From Phlegmacium glaucopus (Eukaryota > Basidiomycota > Agaricomycetes > Agaricales > Cortinariaceae), in NCBI GenBank assembly GCA_015039465.1, contig MU130542.1, positions 1 through 64,000 on the forward strand: a stretch of 64,000 nucleotides of DNA. The letters run 5' to 3'. Below, piece by piece: positions 1 through 11,880 of this stretch (within the stretch, counting starts at the first letter, position 1; each line of letters starts with the position of its first letter). A program made the translations under genes and the position numbers. Below the pieces are notes generated by a model. The model had not been told where the DNA came from. It saw only the letters and a program-made list of their open reading frames with translations, and searched no databases.

Positions 1-628
1 ATCTATTAAATTATGAGGTCAACAATTATATCAGGGGTTTTTTTTTCTGGGTACTCGAGGTTTGAGTCAAGCGAAATTAAAAATGATGAGGGGGTGATGA
101 AGTCCAAGGCTCTGGCAGTTGTCAAGTATCAAAACCGAAGTAATGTCTGGGTGCGCATGATTGACGAATATAGGAGGAGCAATCTTTACTAAAGGAAGGA
201 AGCGAAAGACGGTGTGATAGAGTAAAAGCGAGGTTGTGTTCGCACGTAGCCATGACCTACGCAATTCATCTAGATTAGAGCATACGGCCTGGATGTTGGA
301 ATGGTTCAAGTCATGCATATGGTGTAGTTGTGGTCGCACTGGGAGGAAAGGGATTGGAATTTTGTATTTGAGTGATATTGTAGCTGCCATCGCTTGTTTT
401 GCAGGACAAATGCAGATTTAAGCTGTTGAACAATTTTTTGGGGGGGTGGAGGAACAATAGGGCAGGGAGAGCAAACAAGTACAAAAGGATGTTATCAACT
501 TTTCGGTGTTTTTAGAGCGTTGAGCCATGAACAAGATCGTATTGTATTTGTTTATATTATTTCATGATGGTGCAAAACAACAAATGTGCAATTTAGACCC
601 AGTGGAAACCTTGCTTTACAGCAAGGTA
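1..628. other. Unassigned AT-rich DNA at the window edge
   Basis: No gene is recognised. Short open frames on both strands overlap each other and show no domain or splice logic. Homology to the right-hand copy of repeat R1 stops at about base 629, so this stretch is unique flank within the window. Confidence 0.4.
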
Positions 629-1201
629 AAGAAGATGTGTAAAGGTGGCTGTAATGTACCGTGGGAAAGAAAGCAGAGTATGTAATCAAAGGTCACATGG
701 TGACCTTGGACAGTTCTGAGGTCAGCACGTGACATATATCAGACTTTCTGGACCAGTTCCAAGTTTGTCAACTTACATGGCTAGAAATGACTCTATAACC
801 TACTTCCCATTGTTAATTTAATAATGATTGATGGTTCCAACTTGTTTTACCATTTTAGATGCACTAAAAAGGAAATTACTGCATATGCTCCTCCTCCAGC
901 CTCTTACATTCTATATCTCTATGTAGACTGTTCCTAAAATCATGAAATTTGACAGGGTGATGTATATGCACTGAGGAAACCTTATTAAATAAAAAAAAGT
1001 ATTTTTTTATTATGAAATTGATTTATTATAGAGAGAGGAGTGAAATACATGAAAATCGTCAATATCTCAGTCAGTTCTTGATGAAAATTCATGATTCTTG
1101 GTTCTGCATAGACATAATATATTGCCTGAACATATCCCATCATTTTTTTGAATTTAAATTTTTGGTCATTTTCAACCAATGTTTGACAATGGGTCCCTGA
1201 A
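629..1201 (+). repeat. Dispersed repeat R1, left copy (inverted relative to 50735-51311)
   Basis: About 570 bp that reappears in reverse complement at 50735-51311 with roughly 95 percent identity by eye, including a shared 62-codon open frame with few changes. The shared sequence ends at the motif cagggacccattg on one side and at cacatcttctt on the other. Here R1 abuts repeat R2 directly, whereas in the right copy 3.17 kb separates them. No terminal inverted repeat or target duplication was recognised, so the element class is unknown. Confidence 0.75.
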
Positions 1202-2300
1202 TCTATGTCACTTACTTTTACCCATTAAAGATGATCTTGGAGTGTCCGGGGGTTAAGACGACCAAGCGTCGTGTCACATATGAATCATCGGGCTGAGTTT
1301 GAAAAATGAAAATTAAGTTTAAAAAATTTAAACTACCTGCTCGGAGCGAAGAGCCGTTCTCGCACTCCGGGATTAATAATCGTCTTTTAAACCTCGGTTT
1401 ACACCAGGCTAATCACTGCGAGGGTTAAATCGCCTAGTCGTTCCAGCCACGCCTCGCTCAGGCCCTTCTTAGTCATGCTTTACTAGTGTCTCACATATTA
1501 TTTACTTTTTGTTTCACTTTCGTCTCATAAAACTTGCTCATTGCACGAGAGTTCTCTTTATCGTACTCTCTCGTGCTTTGGGTGAGTTTGGTCTTCTTCT
1601 CCGTTGTGCCTGTTTTCGTGAAGGTTTACTCTCTTCGTACTTGCAGTAGTCGCTCGGTTCTGTTTCTGCTTACCCGCCCATCCTCTCCCATGTGGTAGCT
1701 TTCCTCGCGTTAAGGGCCTTTTTTCCCCATTAGGGTTTTTGCTCTTAACAGAGGTTTTGACGCACCCACTTCGTTTTTCCTTTCCTCCTTTTCACCTTTC
1801 CTTTTTATCCCTTATTCATACTGTATCTGCCGTATCTACTTGTATTTGTACCCGTTATGCGCAATTCCACTCTCCGGAAGCACCGCTGGGTTCAGGGTGT
1901 TTCCGTTTTTGGCTACCTAGGCTCGCTTGTACGCTCCGAGCAGGTGATTAGCACAAAAAACTGAAACATGACATCACAGCGGAGAAAGTCTGGGGTGGAA
2001 ACGTAGCAAGTCCGCCGGAACGAGCGCCGCTGAGAGGGCTGCTGTTGGTCCCTCACTGTGGTTAGCTTAGAGTAAACAAGTTTAAATTACAATTCAACTA
2101 GGGTGGTGGGTGACTATGTCACAATCCGGGCCAGTATAGTCTGCATGAAATATACAGTTGGAACTTGTACATAGAAATGTTGAATGGGACTGTATGCCCG
2201 GTATCTTTCACAGCAGGCTCTATAACGCAAAGACAGGGCAGCAGATCCCTTAGCCTTTTGGTGTTTATATATATGAGGTATAGCCATTCAATAACATGAA
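1199..2300 (-). repeat. Repeat R2, left copy (inverted relative to about 46998-47560)
   Basis: Reverse-complement match to the right arm, from gaatctatgtcac at 1199 to ataacatgaa at 2300. The match is close but interrupted by a 572-bp extra block at 1380-1951. Together with 8678-9490 and 12066-13537 it makes up one arm of a large inverted duplication whose other arm is 44938-47560. At 2300 the homology is cut exactly by the 5' end of retrotransposon NLTR-A. Confidence 0.8.
1380..1951. mobile_element. 572-bp insertion inside R2 (or deletion in the right arm)
   Basis: The right arm reads straight from gggattaataa into cacaaaaaactg, while the left arm has 572 bp of pyrimidine-rich DNA between them. 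The block ends in cgctccgagcaggt, which is the reverse complement of acctgctcggagcg lying just outside it at 1345-1358. gatta occurs at both junctions. It contains no convincing gene. It could be a short non-autonomous element or a sequence lost from the other arm. Confidence 0.5.
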
Positions 2301-2421
2301 GGGACGCTTCTTGATCTGATACCGCCACCACACCGAATTTTCTCACGGTTGCACCACCGTCGAATTCGGGGGGCCAGTATCGCAGATCATAGTACAGCGT
2401 AGCACTACCTTCATACTCTAC

Positions 2422-4344
2422 GTGTTTCACACAATGTCGAATACCAGTAACACACAACCTCAGACCAGACAGAAAAGCGCCACAGCGACAGCAAAAAAAA
2501 CGAGAAGAGAGCTAGAAGAAGCGGAAGGTTTTAACACGGACATCCGTAACAAAGACCAAGCACTAACGTTATTGCGGGCCCGAGAATATCTCGTCCCTGG
2601 TGAGCCCACCAATCTCATAGATCTCTCCTACGCCCTTCTACACTTCGCCCACGGGGCAAAATTCACAAAGGCCACTACTGACATCATCAGAGCGTTCGCG
2701 ATCGTAATGACTGACACTGCCACACACCACATAGCTGAGGAGCTGGTCGCCTCAGTCAAAACACAATTGATCGATCAAATGGAACTTTACAACAACCAAG
2801 TGGAGATCATGAGGGACGCGGTAGAGAACATAACTAATGCGGCTAAGGACATCACCACATCCATGGCAGACCTCAAGGACGAATGCACAGACATCGCAGA
2901 CAAAATCACCCAAGTCTCGCTAGAGCTCAGCGAGAAGACCACAGAAATTACAGCCACACAGCCCGCAACAGCACGGTCATATGCAGAAATCGCACAATCA
3001 CAGCAGATCCCCAATATACATCTCGCCGTTGTCACACATAGTCAGTCCAACGACCGGCAATTACTGATGCAAAGAAATACTAGGAACACGGACGCAGCGA
3101 CAGACAAATTGACTGAGAAAGAACTGGTTGTTAAAGCCAACACAGCTCTCGAACTAATGGAGGACGACCTCGCAGAAAAACCCAGCAACATCAAATTCAT
3201 AGGCGCGAAAAGAACAAGGAGCGGCGACATACTATATCAATTGACAACAAAAGAAGCAGCAGATTGGGTAAGACAACCTGAAATCCAAACACAATTCGAA
3301 TCACACTACGACGGGACCTCCAACATCAAAAGTCGACTCTTCCACATTATAGTGGAATTCGTCCCTACTACTTTTGAACCAAGCCTAGCTTCCACTCACA
3401 CGAAAATAGAGGACGACAGCGGCCTAACCCCCGGCTCCATCGTCTCTTCCAAATACATTAAACCCAAACAATTACGCAGTGCAACCCAACGAGTCGCGCA
3501 CATCATTATAGGCCTCAATAATAAACAGGCAGCAAATCACGCCATTGAACATGGACTCTTCGTGGAAGGCAAGCGAGTCATGGCGTGGAAGCTTCTCCCG
3601 GAACCAAAACGTTGCTTGAAATGTCAAAAACACGGCCATCTCACACCGGAATGCAAGGCCTCAGCAGACGTTTGTGGTAGGTGCAGCGGGCAACACAGGA
3701 CCACCACATATCTCCTCAACGACACAGCAAACTTCACTTGCGCCAACTGTCCAGGTGCTCCGGCTAAAGGCCATGGTACAGCCGACAGGAACTGCCCTTT
3801 CTTTATTAAAGAAACTGAAAAGCTACACTCACGCATTCCTGAAACCAGATATAGGTTCTTCCCCACACACAAACCGAAAACGTGGCGTCTACTAATTGAA
3901 CAAGAAGACGTTATATCAGAACGTGACCAGCCACGTCAGACACATCTCAGCCAAAACACTACTAACAACAATATGTATAGCAGTATTCCCCAACGCCGAC
4001 CAGCAGAATCCAACCTTACATCGCAGGACGCCCCGATTAGCGAATGGCAACATGTAAATCGTCGACGCGGACGTCAAAATCCCAACACGGAACCACTAGG
4101 GGGCGGAAAAGACCTAGCAAGCTCCAGATGGCCATCAAAGCCGGTACAACACACGCTACCCGGCATCTTCTCCCAAATGCAACGCGACAAAGAGGCGAGA
4201 GACGGACGTCTGGCCCCCCCCCAAAAAACAACCGACTTTTCCTCTACGTCCTGGGCGGACATGGACCCAGACGACCATGACATCGGACCATTACCGGAAT
4301 CGTCGCAGCTATCTTACATCACGGATGCCATTAATGGAAATTGA
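2422..4344 (+). CDS. LINE ORF1 protein (nucleic-acid-binding, zinc knuckles)
   Basis: Predicted 640-residue ORF1 protein of NLTR-A; a start at the internal ATG at 2434 is also plausible. Residues about 100-175 are rich in heptad-like hydrophobic, Glu, Lys and Thr positions and look like a coiled coil. Three Cys/His zinc-knuckle-like motifs follow: the clear CX2CX4HX4C begins near residue 398 (CLKCQKHGHLTPEC), then CGRC...H...C and CANC...H...C. The tail is Gln, Pro and Asn rich. ORF1 proteins of this type coat the element RNA in a ribonucleoprotein. It has the same domain order as the 583-residue ORF1 of NLTR-B but is strongly diverged. It overlaps the presumed ORF2 start at 4334 by 11 bases. 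Confidence 0.8.
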   Translation: MFHTMSNTSNTQPQTRQKSATATAKKTRRELEEAEGFNTDIRNKDQALTLLRAREYLVPGEPTNLIDLSYALLHFAHGAKFTKATTDIIRAFAIVMTDTATHHIAEELVASVKTQLIDQMELYNNQVEIMRDAVENITNAAKDITTSMADLKDECTDIADKITQVSLELSEKTTEITATQPATARSYAEIAQSQQIPNIHLAVVTHSQSNDRQLLMQRNTRNTDAATDKLTEKELVVKANTALELMEDDLAEKPSNIKFIGAKRTRSGDILYQLTTKEAADWVRQPEIQTQFESHYDGTSNIKSRLFHIIVEFVPTTFEPSLASTHTKIEDDSGLTPGSIVSSKYIKPKQLRSATQRVAHIIIGLNNKQAANHAIEHGLFVEGKRVMAWKLLPEPKRCLKCQKHGHLTPECKASADVCGRCSGQHRTTTYLLNDTANFTCANCPGAPAKGHGTADRNCPFFIKETEKLHSRIPETRYRFFPTHKPKTWRLLIEQEDVISERDQPRQTHLSQNTTNNNMYSSIPQRRPAESNLTSQDAPISEWQHVNRRRGRQNPNTEPLGGGKDLASSRWPSKPVQHTLPGIFSQMQRDKEARDGRLAPPQKTTDFSSTSWADMDPDDHDIGPLPESSQLSYITDAINGN

Positions 4345-7300
4345 TCAACGCCCCTTCAGAATCCGGCAGCAGAACATAACAAGTCTCTTATTAGTCAATT
4401 AGACTTCCTACACACACTCAGAAAAAACTCATACGACCTATGCCTCATCCAAGAACCTTATATTGACTTCAACGGATTGTCCAGAGCTAACCCGCACTGG
4501 TCGGTAATATACCCCACAACTCACAAAAAGCATCCCGATAGTACGCGTTCTCTGATACTAATTAGTATAGAGCTAGCGATGGATTCATGGAAACAAATAC
4601 CTATCGACACCCCAGACATTAGGGCCATTGAAATCAATGGCCAGTTTGGTACGCTTTGAGTTTTTAATATTTATAACGATGTTAAGCACAACGACTCACT
4701 ATCACACTTATCTAATTACATGAGAGATGCAGGCCGTCAACATTGCCTTAAGCCACCTTTGGCGACGCTCTGGATGGGAGACTTCAACCGTCACCATCCC
4801 ATATGGGACGAACCGCGTAACGAGCACCTTTTCACGAGACATAACCTCGATCTGGCGCAACCACTCCTCAACATGTTGGGACGACACCGTATGAAAATGG
4901 CACTACCACCACTCATTCCTACCCTCAAAGCTCATGGTTCAGGCAACTTTACAAGGGTCGATAATGTATTCTGCTCGGAAGATACGCTCGACTGCATCAT
5001 CAAATGTAACACGGATGACGCTAATCGCCCTGTCAAAACCGACCATCTTCCAATTGTGACGGAACTAGATATCCAGACGCTTAAAGATGCGTGGGAACCT
5101 AGACGTAACTTCAGGGAAGTAGATTGGAAGGAATTCACCGAATCTTTGCAGGTACAACTCAACAACTTTCCCCCACCGGTCGAAATTCCATCAAAACAGG
5201 CCTTTGACGAGACGCTCAAAAGAGTGAATGACGCCGTTCAACATGCTATAGAAGCTAACGTCAAATTATCACATCCCAGCCCTTACTCCAAACGCTGGTG
5301 GAATAAAGAACTCGAAGCGGCGAAAAGGAACACAAGACGGCTAGGTTCTAAATCAAAGCAGCACTGGCTGAATAGACAACACCCAGTACACGAAGAATAT
5401 CGAAGACAACGCAACAACTATGCAGAGGCAATTAGGAACGCCAAAATCGACTATTGGGCTGAATGGTTAGAAGGGGTAGACGAATCGAGTATCTGGAAGG
5501 CCAGCAGGTTAGTTACAGGGCCAGCCACCGACGCAGGTAAATCGAGGGTACCCACCCTACAAGTTATCGACCCAACGACAAAGAGAGTCACGCGGGAAGC
5601 TATTGACAACGAAAGCAAAGGCAAACTGCTGTATGAAACCTTCTTTCCCAAACCCAACCCGCTAACACCACCTGTCGTACACGACACCCCATATCCGCCA
5701 CCTAAATGGACGTTCGTGAACATCACCGACGAGCAAATACATCGCGCGATCAAGAAGTTGAAACCCTTCAAAGCTACTAGGAAGGACACGACACCAAACA
5801 GCGTCCTAATCAACACAAGAGAAGTACTAGTCCCTTATCTCGGACCCCTGTTCCGAGCCACTCACACACTTAGATATTATCCTAACGAATGGGCCGTCAC
5901 AGACACGCTGGCCATGAAAAAACCAGGCAAATCGGACTATACCGTGCCATCAGCATGGCGCCCCATTGTCCTCTCGGACGGTATGGCCAGGCTGCTCAAC
6001 GCCTGCCACACGGAAGACATTGTAACTATGTGCGAGAAACTAGACATATTACCCCGCAACCATTTCGGCGCGCGTCCAGGGCGGACAACAACGGACTCAC
6101 TTCATCTCCTCACAAAGACCGTCAAAGACGCCTGGCGGAAAGGGCTTATGGTTTCAGCCCTTTTTCTGGATGTCAAGGGAGCTTTCCCAAGCATCAACAT
6201 CGACAGACTTACCCACAACATGCGTATGAAAGGTATACCTAAAGAATATACCTTCTGGATGAAACGTAGACTATCAAACCGCCAAACATCTATTGTATTC
6301 GACAACCACAGGACGGCGCTTTTTGCAGTCAACAACAGCTTAGACCAAGGCGACCCTTTCTCAGGAATTTGCTATCTTATTTATAACGCTGACATACTGA
6401 ACATCCCTAACCTCAAAACAGGCGAAACTATCCTTCTATACGTCGATGACGCAGCAATCATAGTCACAGGAAAAGACTTCACCGAAACACATCAAAAATT
6501 GCGACGTATCATGAACCGTCCACAAGGCGTTCTAGAATGGGCAAGACTTCACAATTGCGAATTCGGCATCGACAAATTTCAACTCCTCAACCTGACTAAA
6601 CGCTCAATCCCACACACCTTCATTCGCAACAAACGATCACCCATACCCAGATGCGACTTTATACTTGGACAACATCGTATCAAATCAGCAGAAACAGCAA
6701 GATTTCTAGGAGTACTAGTCGACAATAAACTCTCCTGGAAAGCTCAGGGCGCAGCAGCGCTTGCCAAAGGTCAAGATTGGCTTATCCAATTCCGTCGCCT
6801 AATCTACAAATCCTACGGAACCTCAGCCACCATATTACGACGCTTATATCTCGCTATCGCAGTCCCTAGAATGTTATACGCGGCCGACATCTTTCTTACC
6901 CCACAACGTAAAGTCGCCACGAGCGCACGGGGCATCAGCAACAACTCCACTAATACCAATAAACTCGCCAGAATCCAACGTCTGGCAGCCATCATGATCA
7001 CAGGTGCTATGCGTACCTCACCTACCGACACATTAGACGTGATGGCTAACCTCCTTCCTTTTCATCTTTTAGTAGATAAATACTTACATCGAGCAACATT
7101 ACGTATGGCCACACTCCCTCCAAACCACGCACTATACAAACCAGTCAAGAACGCAGCTCAACGTTTGGTCAAACGGCACCCATCTCCATTACATATATTA
7201 TTTTATACTTATAACATTAAACCCTCACACATAGAAAACATCAACACCGTCCGCCAAAACAACAAATGGGCACCGAATTTTAATATCAGGATCGCAGATA

Positions 7301-8256
7301 CAAAACAGGAAGCAATAGAGGAGGATAGAGCAGACGAGGCAGATAGAAGAGTATACACGGACGGGTCAGGGATGGACGGGAAGATAGGAGCAGGAGCAGT
7401 CCTATTTCAAGGGGCAGGGGAAAAGAAAGCAACTAATTACTGTCTAGGCACGGAAGAACAACACACAGTCTACGAGGGCGAAGGCGTAGGGGCGATTATA
7501 GGAGTGAGGATGTTACTAAAGGAGCGGAACATTGGCACGGCTACTATCGGACTCGACAACCAGGCCATCATCAAGGCTACCAGACTGACCAAACCAGCAT
7601 CAGGTCACTATCTTATCAACGAACTACACCGAGCTATCAACGCCGTCTGCAGTCGACACAGAGGTATCCGACTCACATTCAGATGGACGCCAGGCCACGA
7701 AGGCATAACAGGGAACGAAAGGGCAGACGAGGAAGCAAAGAGAGCGATCACGGATACAAACAACCAGTTAGCCAACCTACCCAAGCTACTACAAAAGAAA
7801 CTCCCATATAGCAAAGCGGCTCTACGGCAAACTTTCTACACAAAGCTGAAAGCGCTGGCTCACGAGGAATGGCAAGCATCTCTGAGATACACTCACGCAA
7901 AGCACATCCTGCCCACGGCACCCACATCCAACTATTTATCATTAACGCGTACTCTCTCCCGCAAACACACGTCTATCCTCACGCAGCTTAGAACATCACA
8001 TGCCCCGCTCGCTAAGCATTTACATCGGATCGGGAAAGCTGCTTCCCCGTTGTGCCCGTCATGCCTCCAGCATGACGAAACTGTCCTACACTTCTTGTTA
8101 CAATGTCCCGTATACGCTCAACCACGTTCAGTGTTGCAAGCCAAGCTAGGGCCCACAGCACGCGACATCTCCAAGTTGCTCAATACTCCCAAAGCGCTGA
8201 AACCACTTTTTCAGTACATCAACGCAACACAGAGATTCCGCGCAGCTCCTACGTAA
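4334..8256 (+). pseudogene. LINE ORF2 polyprotein (endonuclease, reverse transcriptase, RNase H), broken
   Basis: ORF2 appears to start at ATG 4334, inside the end of ORF1. It reads into the expected start of an APE-type endonuclease, shifts frame near 4380, and meets an in-frame TGA at 4657-4659. After that it stays open to 8256. The open part shows WMGDFNRHHPIW and TRVDNVF (endonuclease), DHLPI, the RT palm with YVDD near 6439, RNase H with YTDGSG, YEGEG, LDNQA and HEGITGNERADE, and a C-terminal CX2CX8HX4C knuckle. The RT fingers motif, KAPGPDGIPN in NLTR-B, is KATRKDTTPN here. Aligned with NLTR-B, the stop falls where a polar residue is expected, consistent with CGA to TGA. The protein needs at least two repairs to be functional. 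Confidence 0.85.
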
Positions 8257-8779
8257 TCACCCTCTCCATTGCTCATCATAAAGAAGAGCAGCAATAGTGT
8301 CGCTCCCATCCCCTCCGTCACCACGTCACCTAGCCCTACTATCTATTTTACTTATCTATCCCATCGACCTCTGACGACGGCCCACTACTTTTAACATCAC
8401 TCACGCACTGAAACCCATTTACGGACCTTTCATGCAGTTGGCGTAGTTCCCACTCATAGTCGTCTTTAAATCCATAACTAGTTTACAATCGTGTACACAC
8501 TCTCTGGCATATGGTTCGCCACAACGGAGAATAAAATAGGATTAAAAAAAAAAAAAAATAAAAATAAAAATAAATAAAAATATTGATGTAATACAAAGAA
8601 AGAAGATGATAGAATACAGATTTTTTCCAGAAGGATGGTATGTAGTGACTATAAATATGAACAACATCTGTATTAATAACATTTGAAAAGGTGAAGCAAT
8701 CACATACATGTTTTTTAAGCCTGAACCAAATATATATAAATGGCCAAGCCAAACCTTTACTGTAAGACAAACCTCAGGC

Positions 8780-9250
8780 CACGCAACTGGTGAAAATCAA
8801 AGCCTAGCCAGTTGCCAGAGCAGCAGGTCAGGTGCAGCAGAGAGAATTACTGGACAGTGGATCCAAAATGCTGCCAACCACAAGCTAGGACTGTGATGAA
8901 CTATCGTCACCCTGCCTTATCTAACACCGAACACATGCACGACTCACCTACATGGACACTCCACTTGCCATCAAAGCATAGCCACTCCACAGCATGCAGC
9001 AGGGCAGCATAGCGAATTCCTTGCGAGGTATCCACATTGCTGCCCACCACAAGCTAGGACTGGCTGTAGTATGGTCAGCCTGCCTTACTACGACCTACCT
9101 CATGGACCTACCTCATGGACGACCTACCTCATGGACACTCCACTTGCCATCAAAGCCTAGCCGGTCCAGAGCAGCAGCAGCAGGGCGGCATAGCGAATTC
9201 CTTGCGAGGTATCCACATTGCTGCCTGCCACAAGCTAGGACCAGCTGTAG
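8780..9250. repeat. Tandem repeat of about 165-185 bp, three diverged units
   Basis: Each unit contains caaagc(c)tagcc, a CAG-rich run, gcgaattccttgcgaggtat and caccacaagctagga. The inverted copy at about 46650-46925 has only two units, so copy number changed after the duplication. Short open frames in it repeat the same residues and are not genes. Confidence 0.7.
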
Positions 9251-9482
9251 CATGGCTGAACAAACGATTCCCTAGATTCATGGTTCAGTTACCAACCTTA
9301 TATAGGGCAGCCGAGCAGCATGACGCATTCCTCGCATCGTATCGGTGCCATCGTTTGTTATGAAGCAAAGGGTATAGAAACAAAGCAAGAATGAAACGAA
9401 ATACGCACTTCAACAAAGTTGTGTTATTGTTGGTTTATATTTGCAGTCTATCAGGCCTCGTGACCAGTTGTTGAGTTTCCGC

Positions 9483-9490
9483 CGCGAACT
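9483..9490. repeat. Target-site duplication of T1, left (cgcgaact)
   Basis: The eight bases cgcgaact directly precede T1 and recur at 12066-12073 directly after it. The right arm of the inverted duplication contains the site only once, as agttcgcg at 46396-46403, which is the expected pre-insertion state. Confidence 0.93.
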
Positions 9491-9719
9491 AGGACCCCAG
9501 ATAATACTGATGAAGGCCGTTTCCAAAATCGCCAAATTTTGGGATTTTTGTCTGGAAATGAACTGGCCCAGGTGCCCGTTTGGAAATTTTGTCTGGAAAT
9601 CGGAAACGGCCCAAAATCGTTCGAAAGTTGTCTGGAAAGCCAAAACGGCCTCCTAGGGCTGTTATTTTGTCTGGACTCACACCGAATACTAGTAGAAGGT
9701 GTATTATAAGAGTACTGAG

Positions 9720-11626
9720 TCACTTTATCTTTGCCTTCCATCTCTCTAATTTACCCATATCCACCTCAAATGTGCCATCGTTCAGCTTCCGTCTCTGGGC
9801 AAGGGCTACCTTTGCTGAATGACTCTTCCCTGTACCATGCTTCAACCGCTTCATCACTTTGCTCCAGTTACTATCAGAATAGTCGTCCTCTTTGCTGGAT
9901 GTTGGGGAATGTGGTCGTTTACGAAGCTTTGAGCTGTCTCTATGCTTGGTTGGCTGTTGGCTCTTTTCCTACTTCAGCATCTTCACCAGAACAATGGTCG
10001 ACCATCATCCCATCCGAATCACTGGAAGCCACAACTGATGTTGGGAGACTTGTTGCTCTAACCGACGATGTCTCTGATGCATGAAACAAGCTGACGACAT
10101 CATCTTTTGTCTGAATAGATGGGGTATAATTTGAATTGTCGTTAATCTGTCCTTGAATGATGTACGATGTGAGGAATTTGAAGAGTTCAATGAAATAAAA
10201 TCGGACTCCTGAAACATTGGGAAATTGTGATCGCCTGTGATATCGAGAACACTCTGAGAAGGATTGTTTGAAACATCTGTGGTCGACTGCCAGTGAAGAA
10301 TCTTAGATACTGAAAGCTAGGCACATATTCACGATAGCTCACCTGTTTATTGGGCTCCTGATTCGTCTCTGGTGGAATCCATACACTCTCAGAAAGCTTG
10401 ATGAACCACTGGACTCTTTCTTGAACTGCTTGTCGTGGAATCCATATTGGTACGTTAAAAGCAGCATGTACAATTGTGTTGGCCATAATAATTCCACATG
10501 AAAATGAATTGTTCTGATCTCCATGGTTAAGAATGTCCCCCTCAAGCTTGTACGACGTTCCATAGACTTCTCGAAGCCATTTCTGGACCTGACCGAGAAG
10601 CTTGTTTAGTGGTGGAAACAAGCCTGCCAATGAATCTCCTGACATTAACCAGCGTCTGATCAGACTCGGGAAACAAACACCAGTAGACAAATTGCACCCA
10701 CCGTAACCGATGGTTTGTTTCGTGAAGTTAATGATGCCCGCAACCCAATGGTTTCCTTGCACATTTGCTGGAAACAATAATCTTTCAATCCTGGACTCCT
10801 GAATAAGGGCTTGATACTTGTGGAGCAATGGAACCGTTTTCCGAGAGAAGTCCTTCAACTGGGTAGCTTTTTGGATTGCCCCAATAAAGGCTAGTGGAGC
10901 GATGATAATTTTTTGTGGGTTCGTCGTGATTTTCTTGTCCAACTCTTCCATCATCATATTGATATGTTCATCATTCAGCCATGCTGTGCTTAGAAGTGAC
11001 GCAAGTTCGAATGAATAAGACATCCGGCGTTGATATGTTAATGGCACATTCCAACCCAAGAACTTCAAGTGCTCTTGAGCTATCTCCACGACCTTCAATG
11101 TCCCCTCATCACGCTTGTGAGCTTGTTCCTTCTCCTTCTCTATCCACAATATACTTTTTTTCCACACCGCTTGCTTCTCAACATATTCCGACAACATTTT
11201 CCAAAATGTAAGTGCCCATAGTGGAAGGCGATCGGTGCTGTTATTGAACCGTTGATCCACAATTGACTTTGCGCCATCAAACCAGGCTTGTCCAAAGGTT
11301 TTGTCGAGTGATGCAAGAAATAATCGTGGAGGGATTGGCCGTGCAAGTAAGCAGGCAACCGCTGTGCTTGGTTTGTCTTTGCTGAACCATATTTCAGGCT
11401 TCGTTGTTATCAGCTCCGATGACTGGGAGGGTAAGGGTCGCATAACAAACTCAAGAACAGGAAGATTGGGGGGTGAAAAATATGCTTCATATTCAATTGG
11501 TATCGCTAGTGTCCTCTGGCGTGCTTCGTCAACTTGTCTTGGTGTATCAGATGAGGGGTATTTTTTTCCAACCCCTATCCATTTGTTCACTTCGAAAATG
11601 TCAGTGACATCATCGATAGCATCCAT
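9720..11626 (-). pseudogene. Ulp1/C48-like cysteine protease gene of T1, probably decaying
   Basis: The ORF opens at 11626 and is continuous to about 10350 (MDAIDDVTDIFEV...). The N-terminal part contains FGQAWFDGAKSIVD and LPLWALTFWKM, typical of transposon Ulp1 proteins of mushrooms. The protease region has WLNDEHI, QGNHWVAGIIN (catalytic His), and QNNSFSCGI (oxyanion Gln and nucleophile Cys). The position after IGYG, where an Asp is expected, is Gly. Ulp1 proteases cut SUMO-like modifiers; here the missing Asp makes activity doubtful. An intron probably starts after PNKQ near 10345. The Ser-rich acidic and then basic tail can be followed to a stop at 9720 (KLERWKAKIK), but only by changing frame at least twice. 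A related Ulp1 gene lies at 53254-54039. Confidence 0.75.
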
Positions 11627-11794
11627 ATTGCTTCTTGGATAGGCAATTAGGACCCAGGTATGTGGAAAGCAACAAATTACGTAGCAAAGGGTAGGGAATG
11701 ATTCGATGTGTGCGGTTTCCTTGGAGAAAGAGAAAAATAGATTCCTAATTATCCCGAACTAGTACACATGCTAGTACAAATTTTTAAAGAATAA

Positions 11795-11880
11795 AATTCT
11801 ACATTAACCAGATTCGAACCTGAGTTCTCCAGATAACTATCCACTAGCCATTGAGCCATACACTTAGCCGCTGAGCCATG
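11795..11880 (-). other. tRNA-like sequence within T1
   Basis: On the minus strand tggctcaatggctagtgg resembles an A box and ggttcgaatctgg a B box. The T stem and anticodon stem do not pair well, so this is not called as a tRNA. It may be a decayed tRNA or part of a tRNA-derived short element. Confidence 0.25.

Larger units (their letters stand above)
2301..8581 (+). mobile_element. Non-LTR retrotransposon NLTR-A (Tad1/I-like), degraded
   Basis: A LINE-type element of about 6.3 kb with two ORFs, a 3' untranslated region and an A-rich tail at 8543-8581. The 5' end is set where repeat R2 stops and gggacgcttcttga begins; element NLTR-B starts with the same motif at about 28033. The uninterrupted site is seen in the right arm near 46998-47010. 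About 95 bp after the tail (8582-8677) resembles the left flank only weakly, so the exact target duplication is unclear. ORF2 carries a frameshift and a stop, so this copy is unlikely to be autonomous. Confidence 0.85.

Noticed and set aside
67..457. Open frames of 60-107 codons at the left edge
   Set aside because: Overlapping on both strands, no motif, no splice context.
2119..2457. 112-codon minus-strand frame
   Set aside because: Spans the junction between repeat R2 and the 5' end of NLTR-A, so it is a chance frame.
11795..11880. tRNA gene inside T1
   Set aside because: A- and B-box-like words are present but the T stem and anticodon stem do not pair properly; kept only as a tRNA-like remnant.
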